Positions 47,394 to 56,985 are shown, numbered from the stretch's first letter. The stretch: DNA of 64,000 bases from Bermanella marisrubri (GCF_012295615.1 NZ_CP051183.1:372001-436000); one strand, 5' to 3'. Translations and numbers: made by a program. Notes: generated by a model not told the origin, from the letters alone.

Positions 47394-48569
47394 ATGGATG
47401 TAAAGCACGCCATTTATATATTGAGTTCCGAATCTGGGTTTCTTAGTGAAACATTAGGAAAACAATACCCTGTACATCGGTCTACGGACGGTGAAAAACT
47501 CCTGTCTGAGGTAGGCTCAGATTGTACTCTATTGCTTATGGACTTTAGGCAAACTGGTTATGAGCGCCTCGATCTGATTGAGAGCATTCGCAGTCGTTCA
47601 GAACTGGAGCACGTCCCCATCGCTGTTCTATTTGGTGATGATATGGAAAGCAGCCGAGTAAAAGCATTTGAGCTGGGTTGTGATGACTATATTCATCGGA
47701 GTGCCAGTGATGACGAGATCGCTTTACGCTGTGAAAAGTTAATATTCAACCGTATCGCCAACGAACAGCTGCAAGCTCAGGTAATACAGGCCAACGAACT
47801 GGCCTTTATTGCCATGTCTGATACCTCTGATCTCGGTATCAATATTCAATTCCTACTTGATGTACATACCTGTAATAACATGGACGAACTGGGTATGCGC
47901 TTGTTGCAAGCCGTGGGCAGTTATGGTCTTAAGGCCAGTTTGCAATTACGCAGTGAACTTGGTGTTAAGAATATGGACCCTTCAGGTATGTCTAAGGATT
48001 TAGAAGCAACTTTACTATGGGAGCTTCGCAATAACGGTCGCTATGTGGATTTCGGTAAACGCAGTGTGATGAATTACGAACAGGTGTCGTTATTGGTAAA
48101 AAACATGCCAGTCGATGACGATAAAAAGTATGGTGCGGTAAAAGACAATATCTTCTCCTTGTTGCAAGGCGCCGATGCACGCTTGAAAGCATTAGAAAAT
48201 ATCTCTCAAGTTACAGACCAGCAACAATTAATGAAGGCTCTATCAAAACGCATGCAATCTATGATGGAGGACATTGATGAAGGCTATCAGGGTGTTGTGA
48301 AAGAGATCGCAGATGTTGTCGAAGATATGTCCGACCGAATTAATATGGTCATTCAGAACCTAGGCTTACATGAGGATCAAGAAAAGGCCCTCGAAGAAAT
48401 TATGAATTATGGCATCAATAAGACCAACAATGTTTTCAGTAGCGGTTTACGTTTGGATGAGCAATTTAAAGGGGTGGTAAAAGAACTGGGTGGATTCTTG
48501 TCCAGCGATAAGGTGAAGTTGAATAAAGAACAGCGCCTTAAGCTCCTCAATATTGTAGAGGATATGTAA
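47394..48569 (+). CDS. Degenerate response-regulator receiver protein with unknown C-terminal domain
   Basis: This 391-residue protein starts with a receiver-like domain (1-125). The phosphoacceptor Asp50 (LLLMDFRQTG) is present, but the acid pocket is Ser-Ser-Glu (11-13), the switch Thr/Ser is Gly81 (AVLFGDD), and the conserved Lys is Arg102 (DYIHRSASD). The long C-terminal part (130-391) has no helix-turn-helix or enzyme motif that I recognise. The end is largely coiled-coil-like (QMQSMMEDIDEGYQGVVKEI region) with repeated helical stretches. It may be a phosphorylation-independent signalling protein. It lies 100 bp after the LuxR gene. Confidence 0.8.
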   Translation: MDVKHAIYILSSESGFLSETLGKQYPVHRSTDGEKLLSEVGSDCTLLLMDFRQTGYERLDLIESIRSRSELEHVPIAVLFGDDMESSRVKAFELGCDDYIHRSASDDEIALRCEKLIFNRIANEQLQAQVIQANELAFIAMSDTSDLGINIQFLLDVHTCNNMDELGMRLLQAVGSYGLKASLQLRSELGVKNMDPSGMSKDLEATLLWELRNNGRYVDFGKRSVMNYEQVSLLVKNMPVDDDKKYGAVKDNIFSLLQGADARLKALENISQVTDQQQLMKALSKRMQSMMEDIDEGYQGVVKEIADVVEDMSDRINMVIQNLGLHEDQEKALEEIMNYGINKTNNVFSSGLRLDEQFKGVVKELGGFLSSDKVKLNKEQRLKLLNIVEDM

Positions 48570-48601
48570 GGCGCTGACGTTTCTAGAAGGCGATTTTCTG
48601 T

Positions 48602-49537
48602 TTACTTATGCAAAGCGCTGCAGTTAATAAACTGATCAAACTCAACGGCCCAAGGCTGGCTCTGCCTAAGACCATCCACAATGAAATCAACGAACGTACG
48701 AACTTTAACGCTAAGGTGTCGATTGCTGGCATATAGAGCGTGGATTGGTACACCGCTATAACTCCAATCGCAAAGCACTGGATTCAAGCGTCCTTCATTA
48801 ATATCTTCTGCGCATAAGAATGTAGGTAGACGCGCGATACCCACACCATTGATGGCCAGCATTCGCATACTGAGAATATCGTTTACACGAACTCGAGGAT
48901 TGATTTCAGCGCTAAACTGTTCCGGTGAATCAAATTCCCAATTGCCTTTAGGGCTCCAACCAAGAGTACTGTGATTAATGAGTTCACTTGGGTGGTTGGG
49001 GCTACCGTGCTTCTTGATATATTCCGGGCTGGCACAGACAATGGTTTTGATTTCACCTAATGGTCGAGCAATTAGAGATGAGTCCGCTAGATGGCCCACA
49101 CGGAACGCCACGTCGATGCCTTCCTGAATTAGGTCTAACTGTTGATCGGTTAACATCATTTCTACTTGAATCTCGGGGTTCTTTTGTAAGAACTCAGAAA
49201 CCATGTCACTCAATACACGAGAACCAAATAACATAGGAGCGGTAATACGCAGCAGACCTTTTGGTTTGCTTTGCATTTCTGTCACTGCAATGTTGGCTTC
49301 TTCTACATCACCTATTATGCGTGAGCACTGATTGTAATAGGCGCTGCCAGTATCGGTTAGGCTCAGGGTACGGGTAGTACGCTGCAACAAACGAACGCCT
49401 AAGCGTTCTTCTAGTTGTGTGATCTTTCTGCTTACCGTGGATTTAGGTAAGCCTAATGACTTAGCAGCACCGGTAAAGCTGCCTGCATCGACCACTTTTA
49501 CAAAGATGGCAATTTCGTTGAGATCGAATTGTTCCAT
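48602..49537 (-). CDS. LysR family transcriptional regulator
   Basis: This 311-residue LysR protein has an N-terminal helix-turn-helix (FVKVVDAGSFTGAAKSLGLP and KSTVSRKITQLEERLGVRLL) and a substrate-binding-like effector domain typical of the aminoethylphosphonate/CrgA-like group. It is divergent from the FadL-type porin gene, with 330 bp between the starts. That makes the porin a candidate target. The effector is unknown. Confidence 0.9.
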   Translation of the reverse strand: MEQFDLNEIAIFVKVVDAGSFTGAAKSLGLPKSTVSRKITQLEERLGVRLLQRTTRTLSLTDTGSAYYNQCSRIIGDVEEANIAVTEMQSKPKGLLRITAPMLFGSRVLSDMVSEFLQKNPEIQVEMMLTDQQLDLIQEGIDVAFRVGHLADSSLIARPLGEIKTIVCASPEYIKKHGSPNHPSELINHSTLGWSPKGNWEFDSPEQFSAEINPRVRVNDILSMRMLAINGVGIARLPTFLCAEDINEGRLNPVLCDWSYSGVPIHALYASNRHLSVKVRTFVDFIVDGLRQSQPWAVEFDQFINCSALHK

Positions 49538-49867
49538 GGGAAATCCCCGACAATATCATTTGACTGTTGCTATTTTGGAACAATCAAAGCGAGTTTGCCA
49601 GTCTTTTTATTGGTACAAACGTACTTTTGTTGGCTATTTTATATACAGTAATAGCATAAAAAATCGTAGAACAATGTGTTTTTAACGATATTGCTATGGT
49701 GGCGTATAAAGACCACTGGCATACTTCGACTACATCGAAATCCCGCTAAAAACAAAAATAACAGGGTCATTTCTGGGTTATTGGTGCTTTGCAAACCTCA
49801 GGTGTTGTTGCCCTGATAAGTACCAGTAGCGGTAAAAAAGCGTGTTAACAAATATAAGGTAAATATC
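49538..49867. promoter_or_regulatory. Intergenic region between divergent LysR and FadL genes, with a CA motif
   Basis: No gene is visible here. AAAAACAAAAATAACAGGG (49748-49766) is the same core as the CrcZ-like motifs and would lie in the leader of the porin mRNA if transcription starts upstream of it. The GTG start of the porin is preceded by ATAAGGTAAATATC. Promoter elements were not recognised with confidence. Confidence 0.45.
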
Positions 49868-51355
49868 GTGATCAGCACAAAAAATCTACTAAGATCAGCG
49901 ATTATCGCGGCGGCAGTTGCCCCAGCGGTTTCAATGGCTTCTGGCTATAAAATTAACGAACAAAGTGCAGCTGGTATGGGTACCGCTCACGCAGGCCGCG
50001 CTGCTATGGCAGAAGACGCATCTGTTGTTTTCTACAACCCTGCGGCTATGACGCAACTAGATAAAGCACAAATCAGTGGCGGTTTCACTTACATTAATGG
50101 TTATGGTGAGTTCGAAGGTAACGGTACTGATGTGGCCGGCAATCAAATCACAGGCGCTAACGACAGCGATCCTTTTAATGATGGTGGTAACTTCCTTGGC
50201 GAAAAATTCATCCCATTCTTCTATTACGCAAATCCAATCAGCGACAAGCTAGCTGTTGGTCTGGGTGTTTACACGCCTTTCGGTACTGAAACAAATTACG
50301 ATGAAAACTTTGTGGGTGGTGGTTTTGCTGATGAAACATCGCTAATTAGTTTAGAGCTTCAGCCAAGTATTGCCTATAAAATCAACGATCAATTAAGCAT
50401 TGGTGGTGGTTTAGATATTATTTACATGGAAGGTACGCTGTCGAAATCCGTCGACTCTGTGCCATATAATCAAGCAGTTAATGATAATATTGGGAGTGGC
50501 GTGGTTCTTGGTAACCCAGAGTACCAAGGTTTTGAGGGTTTTTATGAAGTAACAGGCGACGACTGGGGTGTAGGCTGGAACATTGCTTTGCATTATCAAC
50601 TATCTGAAAAAACTAACCTAGGTGTTACTTACCGCTCTGAAATTGATGTAGACCTAGAGGGCGACAGTACTTTCCGTGACAATACGTTTGCACTTTATAA
50701 CAACAATGGCACAGCAGCGGATCCATTTGACGATACAGTCACACCAGTTCCTGTTCAGCCACAAGCATCTAAAGTACCTCTAACAACTCCTGAGTCATTG
50801 ACGCTTTCTGTTACTCACCAAGCAACAGACAAATTATTGCTGCAAGCGGGCGCGACTTGGACTGGTTGGTCATCTTTCCAAAACTTCGATGTGATCGCTA
50901 CTGAGCGTGCAACACCGAATCAGGCTGATGGCCTTGATATTTCTGATATTTCTTATGGCGATGGTGTAACTGGTTTAGACGCTGGGTATATCGGTCATAT
51001 CGACGAACGTTGGGTTGACGTTTGGGCTGTAGCAGTAGGTGCAACCTATCAGCTAAACGATCAAATTAAACTACGTGCTGGTTACGCGTATGATGAATCA
51101 CCGGTGCGTGATGAATTCCGTACCGCTCGTGTACCGTCTTCAGATCGTCAATGGTTAACCTTTGGTGCAGGCTATAAGGTAGATCAAAACCTATCCTTTG
51201 ATTTGGCGGCGGGTTACTTGTTTATGTACCCAATGGACCTATCTGAAATCAACAAGCAGAACGATAATACTCCTACAGATAGCAAAGCCAGCGTTACTGG
51301 CGAATACGAAATCGATGTATTCGGCTTAGCACTACAGGCTAACTACCAGTTCTAA
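49868..51355 (+). CDS. OmpP1/FadL family outer-membrane transport protein
   Basis: This 495-residue 14-strand barrel protein transports long-chain fatty acids or aromatic hydrocarbons. It has a signal peptide (NLLRSAIIAAAVAPAVSMA) and the family N-terminus SGYKINEQSAAGMGTAHAGR, with AEDASVVFYNPAAMTQLD; this N-terminus forms the plug-like hatch. It ends in the barrel pattern ALQANYQF. It starts with GTG after AAGG. It may import fatty acids released by the lipase at 37946, though it is regulated from a separate promoter. Confidence 0.94.
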   Translation: MISTKNLLRSAIIAAAVAPAVSMASGYKINEQSAAGMGTAHAGRAAMAEDASVVFYNPAAMTQLDKAQISGGFTYINGYGEFEGNGTDVAGNQITGANDSDPFNDGGNFLGEKFIPFFYYANPISDKLAVGLGVYTPFGTETNYDENFVGGGFADETSLISLELQPSIAYKINDQLSIGGGLDIIYMEGTLSKSVDSVPYNQAVNDNIGSGVVLGNPEYQGFEGFYEVTGDDWGVGWNIALHYQLSEKTNLGVTYRSEIDVDLEGDSTFRDNTFALYNNNGTAADPFDDTVTPVPVQPQASKVPLTTPESLTLSVTHQATDKLLLQAGATWTGWSSFQNFDVIATERATPNQADGLDISDISYGDGVTGLDAGYIGHIDERWVDVWAVAVGATYQLNDQIKLRAGYAYDESPVRDEFRTARVPSSDRQWLTFGAGYKVDQNLSFDLAAGYLFMYPMDLSEINKQNDNTPTDSKASVTGEYEIDVFGLALQANYQF

Positions 51356-51408
51356 TGAGCCCTATTTAGGGTCACAGATTACAAGCCTTCGAGCTTGTCT
51401 CCCTTTTA

Positions 51409-51432
51409 GCGCACCTTTGGGTGCGCTTTTTT
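51409..51432 (+). terminator. Intrinsic terminator of the FadL gene
   Basis: GCGCACC (51409-51415) pairs with GGTGCGC (51420-51426), followed by six T. A second hairpin, ACAAGC/GCTTGT, lies just upstream at 51381-51398. Confidence 0.93.
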
Positions 51433-51635
51433 GTGCACCACTTTTGCTCATAAGTCCATATACGCCACTTTGAGCATCAAACATTCTGGGCATAGACACA
51501 TCCGATTGCACAAAAATAGTGCCATCTCAACTTATATGGTTTTATCGTTATGGCTTCTTAAGCGCCATCTTACGCAGCCTGAGCGCAATTCCTGACGACT
51601 TGATCATCTTGGTACAGCCCTTGCTGTAACAGCTT

Positions 51636-52535
51636 ATGAATACAGATTTGAGCACTATTGTGAAGCAACCTATGAACAGCGTAAATCAACAAGCTGAATC
51701 ACTGGCCCAGTTGCACCACAACCAGCAACTTAGGCTTAAGGCTTTAGATCTAATAAAAGCTTTATATGAACTGGTTAGGGTAATCCAGCAGCATCGCGCG
51801 GCGACAAACGCCGCATTGGCAGGCAACCCGTTTTTTGAAAGTAAAACGTCACCTTTATCCCGAGAAATTAATGCTCGGATGAAAGAGCTGGAGCGTCAGC
51901 AAGATAATTTGGAGGAGCTAGCCAGGGAAGAGCAGTGGCAGGAAATAAAAATGGCATGGCGTACTGTGCACCAGCAGTGGCATCAAGATGAGGTGATTGA
52001 AAATTTCGAACTCCATAGTCATCTAGTCAAACTGGTTCTGCTGTATATTGCGGATTTGGGAGAGTCGGCTGAAACACTTATTGAGACACACTTTCAATAT
52101 CAAGCTCTGGGTCATTATGTGTTTCATGATCTACCTTGGTTCATTGAACTTTTGGGTCAAATCCGCGCGTTAGGTACATCAACCGCCGTCACAGGGCAGT
52201 TGAATAAAGATATTGAAATGCGTTTGCAATTTTTACTGAATCAGATGTTAAAGCAGCAGGTTACAGTAAAGCAGCAGGCCCAGCGTTTGAGCAAAGAAGC
52301 GCTCGATATAACCTCATCACTCATCGACGCATTATTGTGCGAACCAAAGCTAGAGCGTTTAACACAATTACTTAATAATGATTTATTAAGTGGCGGAGAT
52401 ATAGTTACAACAGCGGATGAGTTTTATACCCTAGCGACGGCGATAATCGACGCTCACTACAAGGTTATGAATGAAGGCTTGCGCTTATTGCGTTTGAGCA
52501 TGGATAAACGCATTCAGGCTTGGGTAAAACGATAA
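51636..52535 (+). CDS. Hypothetical all-helical protein
   Basis: This 299-residue protein has no signal peptide and appears entirely alpha-helical, with repeated Gln/Leu-rich coiled-coil stretches. It resembles nitrate/nitrite-sensing (NIT)-type or other four-helix sensory bundles in composition (TAWRTVHQQWHQDEVIENFE-like and LGHYVFHDLPWFIELLGQIR segments), but no output domain is present. The function is unknown. It follows FadL by 280 bp with its own start and ends in a bidirectional terminator. Confidence 0.65.
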   Translation: MNTDLSTIVKQPMNSVNQQAESLAQLHHNQQLRLKALDLIKALYELVRVIQQHRAATNAALAGNPFFESKTSPLSREINARMKELERQQDNLEELAREEQWQEIKMAWRTVHQQWHQDEVIENFELHSHLVKLVLLYIADLGESAETLIETHFQYQALGHYVFHDLPWFIELLGQIRALGTSTAVTGQLNKDIEMRLQFLLNQMLKQQVTVKQQAQRLSKEALDITSSLIDALLCEPKLERLTQLLNNDLLSGGDIVTTADEFYTLATAIIDAHYKVMNEGLRLLRLSMDKRIQAWVKR

Positions 52536-52555
52536 AAAATTCTGCTATCGGTACG

Positions 52556-52600
52556 ATCAAAAAAGGCCCTTGTACATATTGATACACAAGGGCCTTTTTT
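52556..52600. terminator. Bidirectional intrinsic terminator
   Basis: GGCCCTTGT (52565-52573) pairs with ACAAGGGCC (52586-52594), flanked by A and T runs on the two sides. It separates the convergent hypothetical gene and the TonB receptor gene and can serve both. Confidence 0.93.
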
Positions 52601-52629
52601 AATTGTTGAAAATGAGCTTTCCAGTTTGA

Positions 52630-54723
52630 CTAGAAAACGAGTTTAGCGCCCACCGAGAAAATAGTTGGTAGGGATTCCACCTTTTCGCGCTCGCTATAAT
52701 CCTTGTTGTAAGAGTAATCGCTGACGTTGGCTCGGTTATAAAGATTGATAATTTCGAAATAGAAATCACTACGAGCCGATAATTTGTAATCCATGCGGAA
52801 GTCTAAGCGATGGTATGCCGGTAGGCGTTCAGAGTTGGGTTCGCCTTCGATAGGATCATAAATATAAACCGTTTCAGGATCTGGGTTTCCTGCAATAACA
52901 TTACCGTCTTCATCAAATGGAATTGCTCCCTCTACTGGCGTGATCAAACTCCCGCTTTGGTAACGCCATTTAAAACCATAAGTCGTGCGTTCGTCCTTTT
53001 GATAGCTGGCAACTAAATTGACAATCCAAGGGCGGTCTAATTCGAAATCGATTTCTTTACCTGTGATCTCGTTAGTACGTTTAGTTTGGCTATACGCAAG
53101 GCTAAACCAGCCATACCATTTGTCTGTTAAGTTTTTGTTGAGCAAAAATTCAATACCATAGGCCTCGCCGGTTGCTTCATTAAGATAAGGTTGCTCAGGA
53201 TTATTAGTATTGTTGGGGTCGTAAGTATAGGCAGGGTTAGTCGCTACTAGTTTATCAATATCTTTGTAATAGACTTCTAACTTGCTGCTTAATGACTCAT
53301 CAATTTCGTGTTCGAAACCCACAACATAGTGCATAGCATCCGGCTGTTCGAGTTCTGGGTTACCTAACTCATCGGCAATAAAGCGGAACTCACGAATAAA
53401 TTGACTATGGCGACCGACTGCTGCGGTCAACGTCCATGCAGGGTTAAGCTCATAGCGAGTTGATAAACGCGGTTGGACAATATTTTGTTCGTTGAAATCA
53501 TTATAACTATTACCAAGACCCAAAGTGATTTCCCACAAAGGCGTAGCAAACCAATCGTAGGCGATAAAGCTATAAGCTCCATTGATTGTTAAAACCTCTC
53601 CCAATGGTCCAAATGGCTCACCCAATGATGCAGGGTCACATGTCTCACCTATTTCATCATTACAAGGAGAATATAAACCAGCGGCTGTATAGTCGATATC
53701 GGTTTGGCTTAAGTCAAATCCATAGCGCAGCGTATCACCATTATCTAACGGCGTGTTGTAGTAGTTTTTAAAGCGATATTCGTAATTCACTGCATCCAAG
53801 TCGAATAATGTGCCCACTACAAAATCGGTTTTTTCTTCCTTACGGCTCAAGGAAAACATTGAGCTGGTGCCATTATCAAACAAGGTATCTACGAGAATAC
53901 CTTGGCTATGATAATAGGTGTCAGCGTCTAAACCACCGGCTAGTGCAGGCTCAGTTTCCAAAGCGTCGTTTTCTGGTCCGAACTCAATACCCACGGAGTC
54001 TTCTGCACCAGTAGCAATAAGTCGTACATTGGTAGTGGCGGTGGGTTGCCAGTGGTATTTAAATTGATAGTCACTGTTGCGTGGAACTTCGGTAAAAGTG
54101 AGTTCATCTTCGTCAATAAAGCTTTCCACATAAAACTCAAGCAAGCTGCGACGATAGGATAAGTAAAACGCACTGTCTTCACTCAGGGCTCCTTCAATCA
54201 TGGCCCCTGCGCGCAAAAAACTTAGATCAAGAGTGGTGGTTAAGGGTTCTCGGTATGGGTCGCGCAATTTTGTCGCTAGTACGGCACCAATAGCGTTACT
54301 GTATTCTGGCCCCCAGGCACCAGCCTTGAGTGAAAAGTTTTCCACGAGGTTGGCGTTATAGGTACTATTGCCATCGTTATGAAACACATAGCCTACCGGA
54401 ATGAAGTCAGTGATGTAGATATTGTCCCTTGGGCTGGAGCCTCGAATAGCGGGAATACTGAAAGGACCAAAGCCGCCTAATACAACACCGGGCAGCGCTT
54501 CGATGGCTTTTAGGGGATCATTGCCTGCGCCAGGCACTTTAAGTAGTTTTTCAGTGGTAATCTCAGGACCAGAAACTTCAGCCCCTTGAACCTGAACCGC
54601 ATTGAGTTCAGCCACGTCTTCATCTTTTTGTGCGGTTGTTTTGTTTGTCTCTTCCTGAGCGTATGCCGTTTGCAGTGGCAGGCTGGAAGCCAGTAGTAAC
54701 GTCGCGAGCATCCTTCGCTGCAT
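52630..54723 (-). CDS. TonB-dependent receptor
   Basis: From the ATG at 54723 (preceded by TGGGGT) this is a 697-residue receptor with a signal peptide (MLATLLLASSLPLQTAYAQ). A short N-terminal region has a possible TonB box around ELNAVQVQG, then a plug domain (LKAIEALPGVVLGGFGPFS, IRGSSPRDN), and a 22-strand barrel with C-terminus SVGAKLVF. The substrate is unknown; it is not an obvious siderophore type. The first ATG at 54735 would add four residues and is less likely. A-rich leader sequence (AATAACAAT) lies before the start. Confidence 0.92.
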   Translation of the reverse strand: MQRRMLATLLLASSLPLQTAYAQEETNKTTAQKDEDVAELNAVQVQGAEVSGPEITTEKLLKVPGAGNDPLKAIEALPGVVLGGFGPFSIPAIRGSSPRDNIYITDFIPVGYVFHNDGNSTYNANLVENFSLKAGAWGPEYSNAIGAVLATKLRDPYREPLTTTLDLSFLRAGAMIEGALSEDSAFYLSYRRSLLEFYVESFIDEDELTFTEVPRNSDYQFKYHWQPTATTNVRLIATGAEDSVGIEFGPENDALETEPALAGGLDADTYYHSQGILVDTLFDNGTSSMFSLSRKEEKTDFVVGTLFDLDAVNYEYRFKNYYNTPLDNGDTLRYGFDLSQTDIDYTAAGLYSPCNDEIGETCDPASLGEPFGPLGEVLTINGAYSFIAYDWFATPLWEITLGLGNSYNDFNEQNIVQPRLSTRYELNPAWTLTAAVGRHSQFIREFRFIADELGNPELEQPDAMHYVVGFEHEIDESLSSKLEVYYKDIDKLVATNPAYTYDPNNTNNPEQPYLNEATGEAYGIEFLLNKNLTDKWYGWFSLAYSQTKRTNEITGKEIDFELDRPWIVNLVASYQKDERTTYGFKWRYQSGSLITPVEGAIPFDEDGNVIAGNPDPETVYIYDPIEGEPNSERLPAYHRLDFRMDYKLSARSDFYFEIINLYNRANVSDYSYNKDYSEREKVESLPTIFSVGAKLVF

Positions 54724-54870
54724 GGTAAACCCCATTATAAATTGTTATTCGTTAAAAAGGCTTTACGCACTTTATCAAAGAAAGGATTGAAATACCTAGC
54801 AACGGATTTAAAAAACGCTTTGGTCTCGCTTAAGTATACGTATTACAGCCTAAATATTGAAAGGAGTCCG

Positions 54871-54898
54871 CATAGTGTCTTGAAGTAAAGACACTATG
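54871..54898 (-). terminator. 11-bp hairpin after the DUF523-DUF1722 gene
   Basis: CATAGTGTCTT (54871-54881) pairs perfectly with AAGACACTATG (54888-54898), about 10 bp beyond the stop codon of the gene at 54908. No long T run follows on the minus strand, so terminator function is likely but not certain. Confidence 0.5.
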
Positions 54899-54907
54899 CC
54901 TAGGGAT

Positions 54908-55867
54908 TTAAATGGCGTTGCGCAATCCCAATTCATAGGGGTGTGGGTTTAAGTACTTTTGCTGCAATAAATAACCATCCTGTTCTGTGTGTTTTTGAAT
55001 GTGATGGTTAAGCAAAGTTAGGGGGGCCACAAGCGGGATAATTCCTTGGCGATACTGATGAATGACGTTGGTCATTTCTTGGCGCTCTTGAGATGTAAGA
55101 TGTTGCTTTACATAGCCTTGCAAGTGCTGAAGCACATTGGTGTTCTTTTTACGATTGGCAACATGCTTGATGGCTGACATAAACTCCATGATGTATTCAT
55201 CAGCGATTTGTTGTAGAGGTTTAGCTTTAAGGTCTGCCATCAATCTGCCAAGGTTCTGATAACTAGGAATATGGTGGGCCATTAGTAAATACTTATGACG
55301 CGTATGGAAATCCATAAGTGCTTTTTTACTTAGGTCTGCTTCAACGTTTTCTTTCCAATCATTATAGGCCATAACACGAGTAATAAAGTTTTCGCGAAGC
55401 ATGGGGTCGCTCAAACGACCAGCCTCTTCTTTTGGAATTAACGGTAGTAGGCGTTCGATCTCGGCGGCATAGATACCTTGAGCTGTATCTAAAGGATTTC
55501 CGTTTTCATGGTATAGCTTTACCTTGGTATAGCCGCAGCTAGGGCTTTTTTGCATGAAGATATAACCACGAACGTCTTTAATCTGGTCGGCTTGTTGTTT
55601 CGCATAGTCTTTCAGTTGCTGGGTAAAGCGTTTGCTGTGGTCGTCTACTTGAGCAGCTTCGATACCTTCTTCATTATTACCAGAGGTCGTGATGAGATGA
55701 ATAGGCGGTCTTGGCGTACCCATGCCGATGCCGACTTCTGGACAAATAGGGGTGAAGCTAAAATATTCAGAAAGCACTGACTCAATATATCGAGAGCGTT
55801 TGTGTCCGCCGTTATAGCGAACTTCCTCTCCGAGAAGACAGGAGCTAATAGCGACTTGGATTTTCAT
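54908..55867 (-). CDS. DUF523-DUF1722 fusion protein
   Basis: I start at the ATG at 55867 after GGAAGGG (319 residues). The N-terminal DUF523 part has the conserved VAISSCLLGEEVRYNGGHKR, ICPEVGIGMGTPRPPIHL and FMQKSPSCGYTKVKLY. Its cysteines suggest a redox or metal role, and DUF523 has been linked to 2-thiouracil desulfidase activity (TudS), by family knowledge. The C-terminal DUF1722/YbgA domain (about 190-319) begins near LMDFHTRHKYLLMAH. This fusion is known in other proteobacteria. The physiological role here is unknown. Confidence 0.88.
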   Translation of the reverse strand: MKIQVAISSCLLGEEVRYNGGHKRSRYIESVLSEYFSFTPICPEVGIGMGTPRPPIHLITTSGNNEEGIEAAQVDDHSKRFTQQLKDYAKQQADQIKDVRGYIFMQKSPSCGYTKVKLYHENGNPLDTAQGIYAAEIERLLPLIPKEEAGRLSDPMLRENFITRVMAYNDWKENVEADLSKKALMDFHTRHKYLLMAHHIPSYQNLGRLMADLKAKPLQQIADEYIMEFMSAIKHVANRKKNTNVLQHLQGYVKQHLTSQERQEMTNVIHQYRQGIIPLVAPLTLLNHHIQKHTEQDGYLLQQKYLNPHPYELGLRNAI

Positions 55868-56139
55868 TATCCCTTCCAACCTTAGGTGATCAAACTTTCA
55901 CTCGTTTACGTATCTAACAGCTTAATGGATTGCAATATGGCTGAATAGACCCTTTTCTCAGCTTAAATTTGAGCTTACTTTTGTTAAAAAGCAAGTTACT
56001 GATTGTAGTGATTTAGGTGCTTTTGCTATAAGTCTAGCGGCTTTAATTATTTGTTAAATAATAATTGCCATCTCTTTGCAAAGCGCTAAAAACCGGACTA
56101 AACATTAATTATGAGGTTTCATTAATTAGGTTGTAGATT

Positions 56140-56469
56140 ATGAGTTTAAGCAATCAGCAAAGCGCACAGGTTCTTTTTCAGTTCGATAGCTCCTTCGATG
56201 TAAGCTATGTGAATTACCATCGTGGTAATGAGCTTGCTGACCCTCAATTGATCGTCACCCTTGAGCGGGACAATGAGCGTCAAAGCTTTGCTTTTATGCA
56301 CCCTCACTTTAATGATGTGGATCGCAATTTAATAAGCGCTCAAGGCATTGCCATTAGTTCTGTGAAGTTGTCGCCTTTTGGACAAAATCAAATTGAAGTA
56401 TCTGACCTGAAAGACGGCTTAGTTTATTTTACTGCAAGAGTGGTCAAGAATATCACGCCCACGGCATAG
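56140..56469 (+). CDS. Hypothetical small protein
   Basis: This 109-residue soluble protein has no signal peptide and a beta-rich look (LIVTLERDNERQSFAFMHPH, GLVYFTARVVKN). No family was recognised. A weak ribosome-binding region precedes the ATG, and a strong terminator follows 17 bp after the stop. A stand-alone gene, so it is probably real. Confidence 0.6.
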   Translation: MSLSNQQSAQVLFQFDSSFDVSYVNYHRGNELADPQLIVTLERDNERQSFAFMHPHFNDVDRNLISAQGIAISSVKLSPFGQNQIEVSDLKDGLVYFTARVVKNITPTA

Positions 56470-56486
56470 AATAGGGTCATTAAATC

Positions 56487-56528
56487 GAGACATAAAAAAA
56501 CCAGCCTAAGCTGGTTTTTTTATGTCTC
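56487..56528. terminator. Bidirectional intrinsic terminator
   Basis: GAGACATAAAAAAACCAGC pairs along its full length with GCTGGTTTTTTTATGTCTC around CTAA. Its T-rich arms serve both the plus-strand small gene and the convergent exported-protein gene. Confidence 0.95.
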
Positions 56529-56541
56529 AATTTTTGATTCG

Positions 56542-56985
56542 TTAGTGAAGCTTAAGAACTAAAGCATATTTCGAACAATACTCACGCTCTTTGGTGTCGT
56601 TTTTCTGAACGCTTTGCTCGGAGCTTATCCACACATAGCTTGAGGAGCGACCTTTACATAATTCCAGTCCTAGGACCGAATTCTTTGATTCTACAAATAA
56701 ATTCATGGTGATCTCGTCACGGCCCGCTGCACGCAAGTAAACCTTTTTTGGTGAGATCGTCATGGCTTTCACACCGTCACGACCGTTTAAGCTGATGGTT
56801 TTACCGGGAGGAGCATTAACCCATTCGGCATCGTCACGGATTTTAATACTGGTCCAATCACTATCGGTAGAAACCGATAGTTCGTAAATAATCGGATCAC
56901 CTTCGGCAGCCAATGTAAGGGGAGAGACAAATGCTGCCCCCAAAGCAAAGACCATAGAAGCGATCTTGGGAAGCCCTGATTTCAT
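56542..56985 (-). CDS. Exported hypothetical protein
   Basis: This 147-residue protein has a clear signal peptide (IASMVFALGAAFVSPLTLAA). The mature part is beta-rich with two cysteines (LELCKGRS, REYCSKYA) that could form a disulfide. No family was recognised. It is convergent with the small gene at 56140 and 120 bp downstream of phoH. Probably periplasmic. Confidence 0.7.
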   Translation of the reverse strand: MKSGLPKIASMVFALGAAFVSPLTLAAEGDPIIYELSVSTDSDWTSIKIRDDAEWVNAPPGKTISLNGRDGVKAMTISPKKVYLRAAGRDEITMNLFVESKNSVLGLELCKGRSSSYVWISSEQSVQKNDTKEREYCSKYALVLKLH

